Shown piece by piece: positions 1 through 7,185 of a stretch of 20,098 nt of DNA. A program made the translations under genes and the position numbers. Position 1 is the stretch's first letter. The number at the start of each line of letters is the position of its first letter. Origin of the DNA: Clostridiaceae bacterium (GTDB lineage: Bacteria; Bacillota; Clostridia; Acetivibrionales; DTU013); the NCBI GenBank assembly GCA_012799845.1, contig JAAZKL010000101.1, positions 1 through 20,098 of the forward strand, in the 5' to 3' direction. The notes beneath the pieces were generated by a model. It searched no databases, was not told the origin of the DNA, and saw only the letters and a list, made by a program, of their open reading frames with translations.

Positions 1-106
1 CGTCAAACACCTGCTTTGCATGCTTTTACCCAATAATTATTACCTGATACTATGTTCTATTACTAAAAGTATATAATATATTCTTAAAGTATGCAACAAT
101 TTTAAT

Positions 107-132
107 AAAAAAAACAGGAAGATAAACTTTCC
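107..132 (-). terminator. Rho-independent terminator after pgsA
   Basis: On the minus strand a short stem (GGAA-A-G paired with C-TTCC, loop TTTAT) is followed by TG and then eight T residues. It lies about 45 bases past the pgsA stop and fits the end of the rimO-pgsA transcript. The stem is short, so efficiency is uncertain. The rest of positions 1-177 is AT-rich and shows no gene. Confidence 0.55.
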
Positions 133-177
133 GCATCCGCGGCAGGTTCATCTCCCCGTTAGGCGTCTTTCGATATA

Positions 178-795
178 CTAGTTCCAGATATTTATCACAT
201 TGAGATTCTTTTTAAGGTAGTCATACAGTGAATAAACCGTGACTATAACGGCGAGGAGCATCGCATAGTCGTCGAAGGGAAACGGCGTGAACAGGCTGAT
301 CGGAAAATTGTTGAGCAGCGCGGCAACTATCGCGATATCCTGGAGCACTGTCTTCAGCTTGCCGAGGTTGCTCGCAGCTATGACGATCCTTTCTCCGGCT
401 GCCACAAGCCGCAGTCCTGTCACGATGAATTCGCGCGATATTATGATCATCGCTACCCATCCGTTTATATCGCCGCTCTGGACCAGCGCCAGGAGCGCTG
501 CTGTAACCAGAAGCTTATCGGCAATAGGATCCAGGAACTTGCCGAACCTGGTCACCAGTTTCTTCTTTCTAGCGATATATCCGTCCACGGCATCGGTACT
601 CGACGCTATTATGAAAATGCCTGTGGCGACATAGCGTCCGAAAGACCTGAGGAACTCATTGACAGCAAGCATCTGGGGCTTCATGAAGCTCAGGAATCCG
701 GCATTGATGATCGAATCAGGTATTGGGATGATGAAGATCATCAATATCGGTACAAGCATTATCCTGGAAAGAGTGATCTTATTCGGTAGATTCAT
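178..795 (-). CDS. pgsA: CDP-diacylglycerol--glycerol-3-phosphate 3-phosphatidyltransferase
   Basis: This 205-residue integral membrane enzyme makes phosphatidylglycerol phosphate from CDP-diacylglycerol and glycerol-3-phosphate, the committed step to phosphatidylglycerol and cardiolipin. The CDP-alcohol phosphotransferase motif is complete: D68, D71-G72, A75-R76, G85, D89 and D93 (DAVDGYIAR...GKFLDPIAD). Hydrophobic segments lie on both sides, and the N-terminus MNLPNKITLSRI is typical of PgsA. The ATG follows a strong AGGAGAGG site six bases upstream. The gene overlaps the end of rimO by 17 bases, so the two are probably co-transcribed and translationally coupled; rimO-pgsA pairing is common in Bacillota. 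Length is normal and nothing is missing. Confidence 0.96.
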   Translation of the reverse strand: MNLPNKITLSRIMLVPILMIFIIPIPDSIINAGFLSFMKPQMLAVNEFLRSFGRYVATGIFIIASSTDAVDGYIARKKKLVTRFGKFLDPIADKLLVTAALLALVQSGDINGWVAMIIISREFIVTGLRLVAAGERIVIAASNLGKLKTVLQDIAIVAALLNNFPISLFTPFPFDDYAMLLAVIVTVYSLYDYLKKNLNVINIWN

Positions 796-2119
796 GCTGT
801 GCCTCTCCTGTCAAATCATATTCTCCCGTGTCAAGTATTCTGACATTCACGAACCGGTTCAGTTCAAGCGGCTCATTGCTTGTGAAGTAAATCAGCCCGT
901 CTATTTCCGGCGCTTCGGCATAACTTCTTCCATAATAGAATATCCCGTCGTCCGCGACGCCTTCCACGAGCACTTTATACACTCTTCCCAGCCTTTGCCT
1001 GTTCAGTTCCGCGGATATCCTCTTCTGGATCTTCATAAGCCTGTCGTATCTCGACCTTTTTACCTTCGCCGGTATATGGCCGCGCATATCATATGCCGCC
1101 GTACCTTCTTCTTTAGAATACATAAATGTGCCAAGTCTGTCAAACTTGTATTTTTCTATGAATTCGGCAAGGATATCGAAATCCTTTTCAGTCTCTCCGG
1201 GAAAACCTGTAATGACCGTAGTTCTTATTACCACATCCGGTATCGCTTCCCTTATCGTCCCGATCAGTCTGCATATATCGGTTATATTGCCCCTGCGGCC
1301 CATTTTTCTGAGTATTTCCTGACTTGCGTGCTGTATCGGGATGTCGATGTACCTGCACACTTTTTCATTTGATGCTATCTCTTTGATCAATGCCATGTCT
1401 GTTTCCTCAGGATAGCAGTAAAGCAGCCTGATCCACTCTATACCTTCGATCCTGCCCAGGTTTTTTAGAAGCTCCGCCAGCTTTTTCTTCCCATATATAT
1501 CCATGCCGTATCGGGTCGTATCCTGGGCTGTTACTATCAGTTCCCTGATCCCCGCTGCAGCCAGCCGTCCGGCTTCGTCTATAACAGACTCTAACTTCCT
1601 GCTTCTGTACGGGCCGCGCAAAGCAGGGATTATGCAGTAAGTGCAGCAGTTGTCGCAGCCTTCCGCTATCTTCAGATATGCATATCCCTTTCCGGTGGAA
1701 ATGACGCGCTCTCCGTCCAGGTATGATATATCTGCAGTTTCCCCATATTTCGATACACGCTTCCCGCCATAAGCTTCCTTTATTGCAGATGCTATCTCAT
1801 GATAACTTCCGGTACCGAGTACGGCATCTACTTCAGGTATCTCATCGAGTATCTGCTGCCGGTATCTTTCCGCCAGGCACCCTGCAACGATCAGCAATTC
1901 GCAGTTGCGGTCCTTCAATGCCGCCATTTCAAGGATGGTGTTTATGGATTCCTGTTTTGCGCTCTCAATGAAACCGCATGTATTGACTATGATGATATCT
2001 GCAGCTTCAGCCTCGCTTACCGTATCGTATCCTTCCGATTTCAGCATGCCGAGCATCAGCTCGCTGTCTACCAGGTTCTTGGGACAGCCGAGAGATACCA
2101 GCCCGATCTTTTTGCCCAA
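779..2119 (-). CDS. rimO: Ribosomal protein S12 methylthiotransferase RimO
   Basis: A radical SAM methylthiotransferase that adds a methylthio group to a conserved aspartate of ribosomal protein S12. The N-terminal UPF0004 domain begins with IGLVSLGCPKNLVDSE, the signature that favours RimO over MiaB. The radical SAM cluster motif is CDNCCTYC (C-x3-C-x2-C), with a cysteine where many RimO proteins have proline. A TRAM-like domain closes the C-terminus. I place the start at a TTG at 2119, because AGGGAG sits eight bases upstream. A GTG at 2128 would add three residues, but the same purine tract would then abut it. The end overlaps pgsA by 17 bases. A promoter lies at 2152-2180. Confidence 0.95.
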   Translation of the reverse strand: MGKKIGLVSLGCPKNLVDSELMLGMLKSEGYDTVSEAEAADIIIVNTCGFIESAKQESINTILEMAALKDRNCELLIVAGCLAERYRQQILDEIPEVDAVLGTGSYHEIASAIKEAYGGKRVSKYGETADISYLDGERVISTGKGYAYLKIAEGCDNCCTYCIIPALRGPYRSRKLESVIDEAGRLAAAGIRELIVTAQDTTRYGMDIYGKKKLAELLKNLGRIEGIEWIRLLYCYPEETDMALIKEIASNEKVCRYIDIPIQHASQEILRKMGRRGNITDICRLIGTIREAIPDVVIRTTVITGFPGETEKDFDILAEFIEKYKFDRLGTFMYSKEEGTAAYDMRGHIPAKVKRSRYDRLMKIQKRISAELNRQRLGRVYKVLVEGVADDGIFYYGRSYAEAPEIDGLIYFTSNEPLELNRFVNVRILDTGEYDLTGEAQHESTE

Positions 2120-2151
2120 ATATAACACTCCCTGTTGATAATGCTCTGTTT

Positions 2152-2180
2152 AATATACAGTATATACCGCATTTTCACAA
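2152..2180 (-). promoter_or_regulatory. Predicted sigma-A promoter of rimO-pgsA
   Basis: On the minus strand TTGTGA (2175-2180) and TATATT (2152-2157) are separated by 17 bases, about 30 bases before the rimO start. The -10 overlaps a small inverted repeat, ATATAC-A-GTATAT (2153-2165). The -35 matches consensus at only four of six bases, so the call is moderate. Confidence 0.55.
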
Positions 2181-2216
2181 TATAAAAACCCGTACAAACT
2201 TACTTTTTCAATATTG

Positions 2217-2242
2217 AAAAAATAAAAGGCGCAAATTGCACC
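2217..2242 (-). terminator. Rho-independent terminator after recX
   Basis: Minus-strand stem GGTGCA/TGCGCC (one G-T pair, loop ATT) followed by TTTTATTTTTT. It is 56 bases past the recX stop and separates recA-recX from rimO-pgsA. The T tract runs into an 18-bp perfect palindrome at 2204-2221. Confidence 0.75.
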
Positions 2243-2297
2243 GTTCGCACCTGTCAGTCATATACAATATATCTGAATGGCGATAGCGACCATGCGC

Positions 2298-2930
2298 TTA
2301 CTGTTCATCACCCGGCTCCGCGCCAAACTCCCTGAGGACCTCCCTGATGGTATCACCGGTGAAACCCCTGTGAGCAAGGAACATATATGCTTTTCTCAAT
2401 ATTTTCTCATCACCCAGGTCATATTTGCCGAATTTTCTTTTCACAAGGCTCCTTGCCACGTCCGAATCCTCGGCCTTCCAGTCGGACAGCACCTCATCGG
2501 CTGTCTCTTCAGAGATGCCCTTCGACAGCAGTTGCAGCTTCATCATCTTTTTTGACATCGGCTTTAGCTTGCTCCTGTCAAAAACGTACTTCTGGGCGTA
2601 AAGCTGATTGTTTATGTATCCGATGGCCTTAAGCTCGTCGATGACACGAGATATGCATTCACGGTCGAAGCCTTCGCTCTTTAGCTTGTCCCGGACCTCC
2701 TTTTCGGTCCGGATCCTGAGAGTCAGGTATCTCACGGCTCTCGACCTGGCATCGCGGAAATTTACCGTGTTTCTGATATATTCTATGGTCTCTTCCGTTA
2801 TCTCGGATTTTTCATAAAGGTTCAGCGAGAGATAGTCCTCTTCGGATATGGTGAAGGCAAACCTGCCGTCAACGAATACCGAAAGCCTGTCCCTGTGTTT
2901 CCTGTTTCTTTCTACCGATGTTATTACCAA
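2298..2930 (-). CDS. recX: Regulatory protein RecX
   Basis: A 210-residue RecX-family protein, which binds the RecA filament and modulates its activity. It shows the family pattern of small helical repeats: an arginine-rich first repeat (FRDARSRAVRYLTLRIRTEKEVRDKL), then 'IGYINNQLYAQKYV' and a C-terminal repeat ending 'RGFTGDTIREVLREFG'. An N-terminal beta-rich extension (VFVDGRFAFTISEEDYLSL) is usual in Bacillota RecX. The start is a TTG with GGGAGG nine bases upstream. The gene lies 36 bases after recA on the same strand with no terminator between, so it should share recA's SOS-type promoter. Length is in the family range. Confidence 0.92.
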   Translation of the reverse strand: MVITSVERNRKHRDRLSVFVDGRFAFTISEEDYLSLNLYEKSEITEETIEYIRNTVNFRDARSRAVRYLTLRIRTEKEVRDKLKSEGFDRECISRVIDELKAIGYINNQLYAQKYVFDRSKLKPMSKKMMKLQLLSKGISEETADEVLSDWKAEDSDVARSLVKRKFGKYDLGDEKILRKAYMFLAHRGFTGDTIREVLREFGAEPGDEQ

Positions 2931-2966
2931 TTTCCGCCGCCTCCCGCAATATCTCAGTTCAGGCTG

Positions 2967-4025
2967 TTACTCCATATCGGGATCCATGTCCCCGGTGCCG
3001 TCGTTTTCAGATGCGGCAAGAGCACCGGTACTTCTTGCGAATGCCTGCTGGCAGTTTTCTCTTATTTTCATTTCTATTTCCCGTGCCACTTCAGGATTTT
3101 CCCTCAGGAAATTCTTGGCATTTTCTCTTCCCTGGCCTATCCTCTGACTGTTGTATGAGAACCATGCGCCGCTCTTGCTGATTATGTCGAGGTTGACGCC
3201 AACATCGAGTATGCTGCCTTCTTTCGAGATCCCCCTGCCATACATGATATCGAACTCGGCTTCTCTGAACGGCGGAGCGACCTTGTTCTTGACGACCTTG
3301 ACCCTTGTCCTGTTTCCGATCACGTCAGTGCCCTGCTTGATGGATTCTATCCTCCTGACGTCCATCCTGACCGACGAATAGAATTTGAGCGCCCTTCCGC
3401 CCGGAGTCGTTTCGGGATTGCCAAACATGATGCCGACCTTTTCCCTGAGCTGATTTATAAATATGGCCGTGGTCTTAGACTTGCTTACGACACCGGCAAG
3501 CTTCCTGAGGGCCTGGGACATGAGCCTTGCCTGCAGCCCGACGTGGGAATCTCCCATCTCTCCGTCTATCTCTGCCTTAGGCACCAATGCAGCTACAGAG
3601 TCTATTATGATAACGTCAATGGCTCCGCTCCTGACAAGTGCTTCGGCTATTTCAAGAGCCTGCTCTCCTGTGTCCGGCTGTGATACGATAAGATTGTCTA
3701 TATCGACACCCAGGTTCCTGGCATATGCGGGATCCAGCGCATGTTCCGCATCGATAAAAGCAGCGTCTCCGCCCATCTTCTGCGCTTCAGCGACTATGTG
3801 CAGGGCAACTGTGGTCTTTCCAGAGGACTCAGGTCCGAATATCTCTACTATCCTTCCCCTTGGAACTCCGCCAACGCCAAGGGCTATATCAAGGCCTATG
3901 GCACCGGTGGGTATCGTTTCGATGTTCAAATGGGCTTCTTCACCCAGCTTCATGACAGCGCCCTTGCCGAACTGTTTCTCTATCTGGCTCAGCGCTATCT
4001 CCAACGCCTTCTTTTTTTCCAGCAT
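2967..4025 (-). CDS. recA: Recombinase RecA
   Basis: A full-length 352-residue RecA, the ATP-dependent strand-exchange protein and SOS co-protease. Walker A is GPESSGKTT (residues 64-72), Walker B is VIIID (about 138-142), and the L2 DNA-binding region carries 'GNPETTPGGRALKFYSS'. The N-terminal helix is normal, and the acidic C-terminal tail (ASENDGTGDMDPDME) is typical. The ATG has AAGGAGG nine bases upstream. A near-consensus promoter and a LexA-type box lie just before it, so SOS induction is expected. recX follows at 36 bases. Confidence 0.99.
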   Translation of the reverse strand: MLEKKKALEIALSQIEKQFGKGAVMKLGEEAHLNIETIPTGAIGLDIALGVGGVPRGRIVEIFGPESSGKTTVALHIVAEAQKMGGDAAFIDAEHALDPAYARNLGVDIDNLIVSQPDTGEQALEIAEALVRSGAIDVIIIDSVAALVPKAEIDGEMGDSHVGLQARLMSQALRKLAGVVSKSKTTAIFINQLREKVGIMFGNPETTPGGRALKFYSSVRMDVRRIESIKQGTDVIGNRTRVKVVKNKVAPPFREAEFDIMYGRGISKEGSILDVGVNLDIISKSGAWFSYNSQRIGQGRENAKNFLRENPEVAREIEMKIRENCQQAFARSTGALAASENDGTGDMDPDME

Positions 4026-4053
4026 TTGAGCAGACCTCCTTAATTCGAATGGA

Positions 4054-4067
4054 CGAACATTTGTTCT
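4054..4067 (-). promoter_or_regulatory. LexA (DinR) SOS box at recA
   Basis: The sequence CGAACATTTGTTCT contains a perfect GAAC-N4-GTTC core (4055-4066), the operator form recognised by LexA/DinR in Bacillus and Clostridium. It starts about eight bases after the recA -10 box, at the expected transcription start, where bound LexA would block transcription. It is the only such box I found in the window. Confidence 0.85.
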
Positions 4068-4074
4068 GAGTTAG

Positions 4075-4103
4075 ATTATATATTATTTCTCTGAAATAGT
4101 CAA
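4075..4103 (-). promoter_or_regulatory. Sigma-A promoter of recA-recX
   Basis: Minus strand: TTGACT (4098-4103), a 17-base spacer, then TATAAT (4075-4080). This is nearly perfect consensus. It begins only 18 bases after the murJ stop, and I see no terminator between, so murJ transcripts may also run into recA. Confidence 0.88.
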
Positions 4104-4121
4104 TAACAAAATAACATATTT

Positions 4122-5702
4122 TTACATTTTCAACCTTTGCTTAATATTATTCACCAAATATCTTGCGTCCTGCGACTTGAAAAAAAGCATCATTATTATA
4201 TAAAGGACGCATCCTGCGATTATTTCCGCCGCGAGAAACACCAACTGCAATACTTTTCTGTCCGGATACGGCAGAATTTTCTGCATGGACCACAGAACAG
4301 CGCCCATCAAAGCGGCGGACGGAACGGCCCTGGAAAGGAAACCCGCGAGCTCGCCGGTTTTGACGCCATTCTTCTTCTTTTTCATGAACAACAGCAGTAC
4401 AGCGGAGTTGACAAGGCTGACCAGCGAATATGAAAGTGCTATCCCTGCAGCGCCAAGATCTGTATACCTGTAAAAGACATACCCCAGCACGAGATTGAGC
4501 ATGACCGAGATCAACCCCGCGACAAGCGGCGTCCTGGTGTCCTGCGCAGCGTAATACGCCCTGTTCATTATCGTCACTGTCGAATGCGTGACCATCGATA
4601 TGCAAAAACAGGCGAGTATCGCTGCCACTACAGGCACATCTTTTTCCGTGAACCTGCCTCCCCATTCGAACACCGCCCTGACGATCTGCTCCCTCAGCAC
4701 GAGAAATCCCGCCGCCGACGGTATTGCAAAAAACAGGACGGAGGTCAGCGATTTCATGAGCAGAGTTTTATATTCCTCATACTCGCCTTTCGCATATTTC
4801 CCTGACAGCGACGGAAGTACGGCAGTCCCGATCCCGACGGCGAATATGCCGTGAGGCATCTGCCACAGCGTATTTGCATTCCTGAATGCCGCAAGGCTTC
4901 CCTCGACAGCTATCAGAGTGACAAAAGCCGTCGCGATAACGGTATTCAGTTGTGCGGTCACAGAGTTGAGCAGCGAAGGCACTGCATGGCCGAACAGTTT
5001 CCTGAAATCCGGGTCTGCAGGTTCTATTGCCATCCAGTAGTATCTGAACTTCTTCATTGAAAATGCAAACTGGAGCAGAAAATACCCGAATGAGCTCAAA
5101 GATACGAATACGGCAGCCTTTATCATGCTCCGGGGGTCCGTATCGGCAAACAGGTATATGCTGACAGCGCATCCCATGTTGTATACAGAAGGCCCGAATG
5201 CGGCCGCGGCGAACTTTTTGTATGAATTGAGTACACCGTTGCATATCCCCGCCAGCATTATAAAGAAAACCGACGGAAACAGCACTCTTGAGAGTTTCAC
5301 GGCAAGTTCCTTCGTTTGCGGGCTGCTGTTGTTGAAGCCAGGCGCCACTACGGGTATTATCATGTCTGCGAAAATGATCCCTAAAGCGCAGATTACAGCC
5401 AGGGCCACAAGGGTCATATTTATGAAAGTGCTGGCGGCCGTCCAGCCCTTCTTTTCTTCGCCCTTCTCCACCTTCCCTGACAAAAAAGGAACCAGGGCGG
5501 CTGATATCATTCCTCCGACCAGAAGCACATTCATAATGTCGGGTACTGTGAATGCCGCAACATATGCGTCCTGTACCCAGCTGAGTCCGACCTTCCACGA
5601 AAGCACCGTTTCACGAAGGAAGCCCGTGAGCCTGCCCAGGATCATCGAGACCATGACAACCATGGCGGCTGTTGATATGTTGCTGTCATTGACACGTTTC
5701 AA
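4122..5702 (-). CDS. murJ: Lipid II flippase MurJ (MviN family)
   Basis: A 526-residue polytopic membrane protein of the MOP/MATE superfamily. MurJ moves lipid II across the cytoplasmic membrane for peptidoglycan synthesis. The N-terminus is characteristic (AAMVVMVSMILGRLTGFLRE), followed by about 13-14 hydrophobic segments; 'MPHGIFAVGIGTAVLPSLS' and 'NRAYYAAQDTRTPL' are conserved MurJ stretches. The start is a TTG with GGAGG seven bases upstream, inside the end of cinA. The cinA stop and this TTG are adjacent and in the same frame, so translation should be coupled. An alternative is a paralogue such as a spore-associated MurJ/SpoVB-like exporter, but the sequence reads as MviN/MurJ. Its place between cinA and recA is unusual. 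Confidence 0.93.
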   Translation of the reverse strand: MKRVNDSNISTAAMVVMVSMILGRLTGFLRETVLSWKVGLSWVQDAYVAAFTVPDIMNVLLVGGMISAALVPFLSGKVEKGEEKKGWTAASTFINMTLVALAVICALGIIFADMIIPVVAPGFNNSSPQTKELAVKLSRVLFPSVFFIMLAGICNGVLNSYKKFAAAAFGPSVYNMGCAVSIYLFADTDPRSMIKAAVFVSLSSFGYFLLQFAFSMKKFRYYWMAIEPADPDFRKLFGHAVPSLLNSVTAQLNTVIATAFVTLIAVEGSLAAFRNANTLWQMPHGIFAVGIGTAVLPSLSGKYAKGEYEEYKTLLMKSLTSVLFFAIPSAAGFLVLREQIVRAVFEWGGRFTEKDVPVVAAILACFCISMVTHSTVTIMNRAYYAAQDTRTPLVAGLISVMLNLVLGYVFYRYTDLGAAGIALSYSLVSLVNSAVLLLFMKKKKNGVKTGELAGFLSRAVPSAALMGAVLWSMQKILPYPDRKVLQLVFLAAEIIAGCVLYIIMMLFFKSQDARYLVNNIKQRLKM

Positions 5703-6947
5703 TTACATTCCTCCGGAAACCATAAGGTGTCTTCTGATCATATCAAATACATGCAGGCAGGTCACGTTCCTGATCCTTTCCCTGTTTCCCCAGAGATCCA
5801 GCCTCTTTACAGTTACGCCGTCCCTGTGGGCCAGCGCGGTGTACACGAGGCCTACGGGCTTTTTGTCCGTCCCTCCTCCGGGGCCTGCTATCCCAGTGAC
5901 CGATATGCCTAAATCAGTCCCTGATATGTTCCTTATCCCGAGCGCCATCTCGCATGCAGTCTGCTCGCTGACAGCTCCGTACCTGTCCAGTGTTTCCTTC
6001 CTGACACAGAGCTGTTCCATTTTTGACCTGTTGCTGTATGTCACTGCAGCCCTGTCAAAAACCGCAGATATGCCCGGTATGTCGGTCAGCCTTGCAGCCA
6101 GCAGGCCGCCCGTACATGACTCGGCAAAAGAGACCGTCATCTTCTTTTCCATAAGCAGCCTGGCAGCAACTTCTTCGAGACTGCTGCCGTCATCGCTGAA
6201 TACCGCGTCGCCAAGCCTCCGCTTTATTTCGTGAGCGACCGGCCTGATAATATCCGTACCCGTACTGTCCTTCGGATGCATTGCAGTTATACGGATCATC
6301 ACTTCTCCGTCCTTTGCATATGAAGCGATGGTAGGATTGGTCTGGCCGTCTATCAGATCCATGATCTCATCTTCAACTGCTGATTCTCCTATCCCGAAGA
6401 TCCTCAGGTACACGGATTCGAGCCTGCAATCGGATTTAGCCGCAAGATACGGCATCACTGTTTCCTCGAACATTGGCTTCATTTCAGAAGGCGGCCCCGG
6501 CAGCAGCACTATAGTTTTGCCGCTGTCCTCGATAATGCATCCCGGAGCCGTGCCGGCGCTGTTCCTCACTATCGTACAGCCTTCAGGAAGACAGGCCTGT
6601 TTCAGATTGTTCTTCGTCATCTTCCTGCCGCGCTTTCTGAAAAAATCCTCAATATCATCGAGACTTGCCTGGTCAGGCACCAGCCTGCGCCCAAGGACCG
6701 CCGATACGGTCTCCTTAGTGATGTCGTCCTGTGTCGGGCCCAGTCCTCCTGTCAGTATGATGACTTCAGACCGGGACAACGCCAGTTTGAATATCTGCTT
6801 CAGCCTTTCCGCGTTATCGCCCACTACACTGTGAAAATATACACCAATACCGATTTCAGGGAGTCTTGAAGATATATACTGCGCATTTGTGTTTGCTATC
6901 TGTCCCATCAGCAGTTCGGTCCCGACTGCCAGAATTTCTGCTTTCAT
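5703..6947 (-). CDS. cinA: CinA: competence/damage-inducible protein, NMN amidohydrolase type
   Basis: A 414-residue two-domain CinA. The N-terminal molybdopterin-binding-like COG1058 domain (MKAEILAVGTELLMGQIANTN; ILTGGLGPTQDD; VLLPGPPSEMKPMFE) is linked in this family to ADP-ribose pyrophosphatase activity. The C-terminal PncC-like domain (AESCTGGLLAARLTDIPG; VTGIAGPGGGTDKKPVGLV) is the nicotinamide-nucleotide amidase type used in pyridine nucleotide recycling; the serine of SCTGG is the expected nucleophile. The ATG has AGGAGA ten bases upstream. The gene is first in a minus-strand run with murJ, behind a good promoter. In many Bacillota cinA lies directly before recA; here murJ intervenes. 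Length is normal. Confidence 0.96.
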   Translation of the reverse strand: MKAEILAVGTELLMGQIANTNAQYISSRLPEIGIGVYFHSVVGDNAERLKQIFKLALSRSEVIILTGGLGPTQDDITKETVSAVLGRRLVPDQASLDDIEDFFRKRGRKMTKNNLKQACLPEGCTIVRNSAGTAPGCIIEDSGKTIVLLPGPPSEMKPMFEETVMPYLAAKSDCRLESVYLRIFGIGESAVEDEIMDLIDGQTNPTIASYAKDGEVMIRITAMHPKDSTGTDIIRPVAHEIKRRLGDAVFSDDGSSLEEVAARLLMEKKMTVSFAESCTGGLLAARLTDIPGISAVFDRAAVTYSNRSKMEQLCVRKETLDRYGAVSEQTACEMALGIRNISGTDLGISVTGIAGPGGGTDKKPVGLVYTALAHRDGVTVKRLDLWGNRERIRNVTCLHVFDMIRRHLMVSGGM

Positions 6948-7024
6948 AAGCTATGCATCTCCTGCGATCCGTGCGGACGTGTGCCTGGAATTATATCATC
7001 ATTTTCTTTTCGGCATTCTTTATT

Positions 7025-7054
7025 ATTATAACAATTCCGTGATTTTAATGTAAA
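7025..7054 (-). promoter_or_regulatory. Sigma-A promoter of cinA-murJ
   Basis: Minus strand: TTTACA (7049-7054), an 18-base spacer, then TATAAT (7025-7030), about 75 bases before the cinA start. A second TATAAT-like box lies nearer the gene without a convincing -35. An inverted repeat (7033-7063) encloses the -35 box. Confidence 0.7.
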
Positions 7055-7063
7055 CACGGAATT
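7033..7063. repeat. Perfect 9-bp inverted repeat around the cinA -35 box
   Basis: AATTCCGTG (7033-7041) and CACGGAATT (7055-7063) are perfect reverse complements separated by 13 bases, which contain the minus-strand -35 TTTACA. Position and symmetry suggest a repressor operator. It has no T tract and sits inside a divergent intergenic region (6948-7185), so a terminator is unlikely. The cognate protein is unknown. Confidence 0.6.
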
Positions 7064-7185
7064 TGCCTATCTCCCGGCCAGTTGAAAAAATGCCTACAAT
7101 TGTCCTGAAAAAACCTACTTCATATGAAATGCCCGTTATACTAACATGATATTAGAAAAACTTTACGAATTGAGGGATGTGTATT

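Noticed and set aside
659..1372. A 237-codon plus-strand open frame opposite rimO.
   Set aside because: The minus strand encodes an intact RimO with all motifs; the plus-strand product matches nothing I know.
4777..5598. A 273-codon minus-strand open frame inside murJ in another frame.
   Set aside because: It is a frame-shifted shadow of murJ; the product is Arg/Cys/Gly-rich without hydrophobic segments or motifs.
5125..6234. A 369-codon plus-strand open frame opposite murJ and cinA.
   Set aside because: It spans the murJ-cinA junction on the opposite strand, its product has no recognisable domain and is low-complexity (rich in Ser, Thr, Ala, Pro), and both minus-strand genes are clear.
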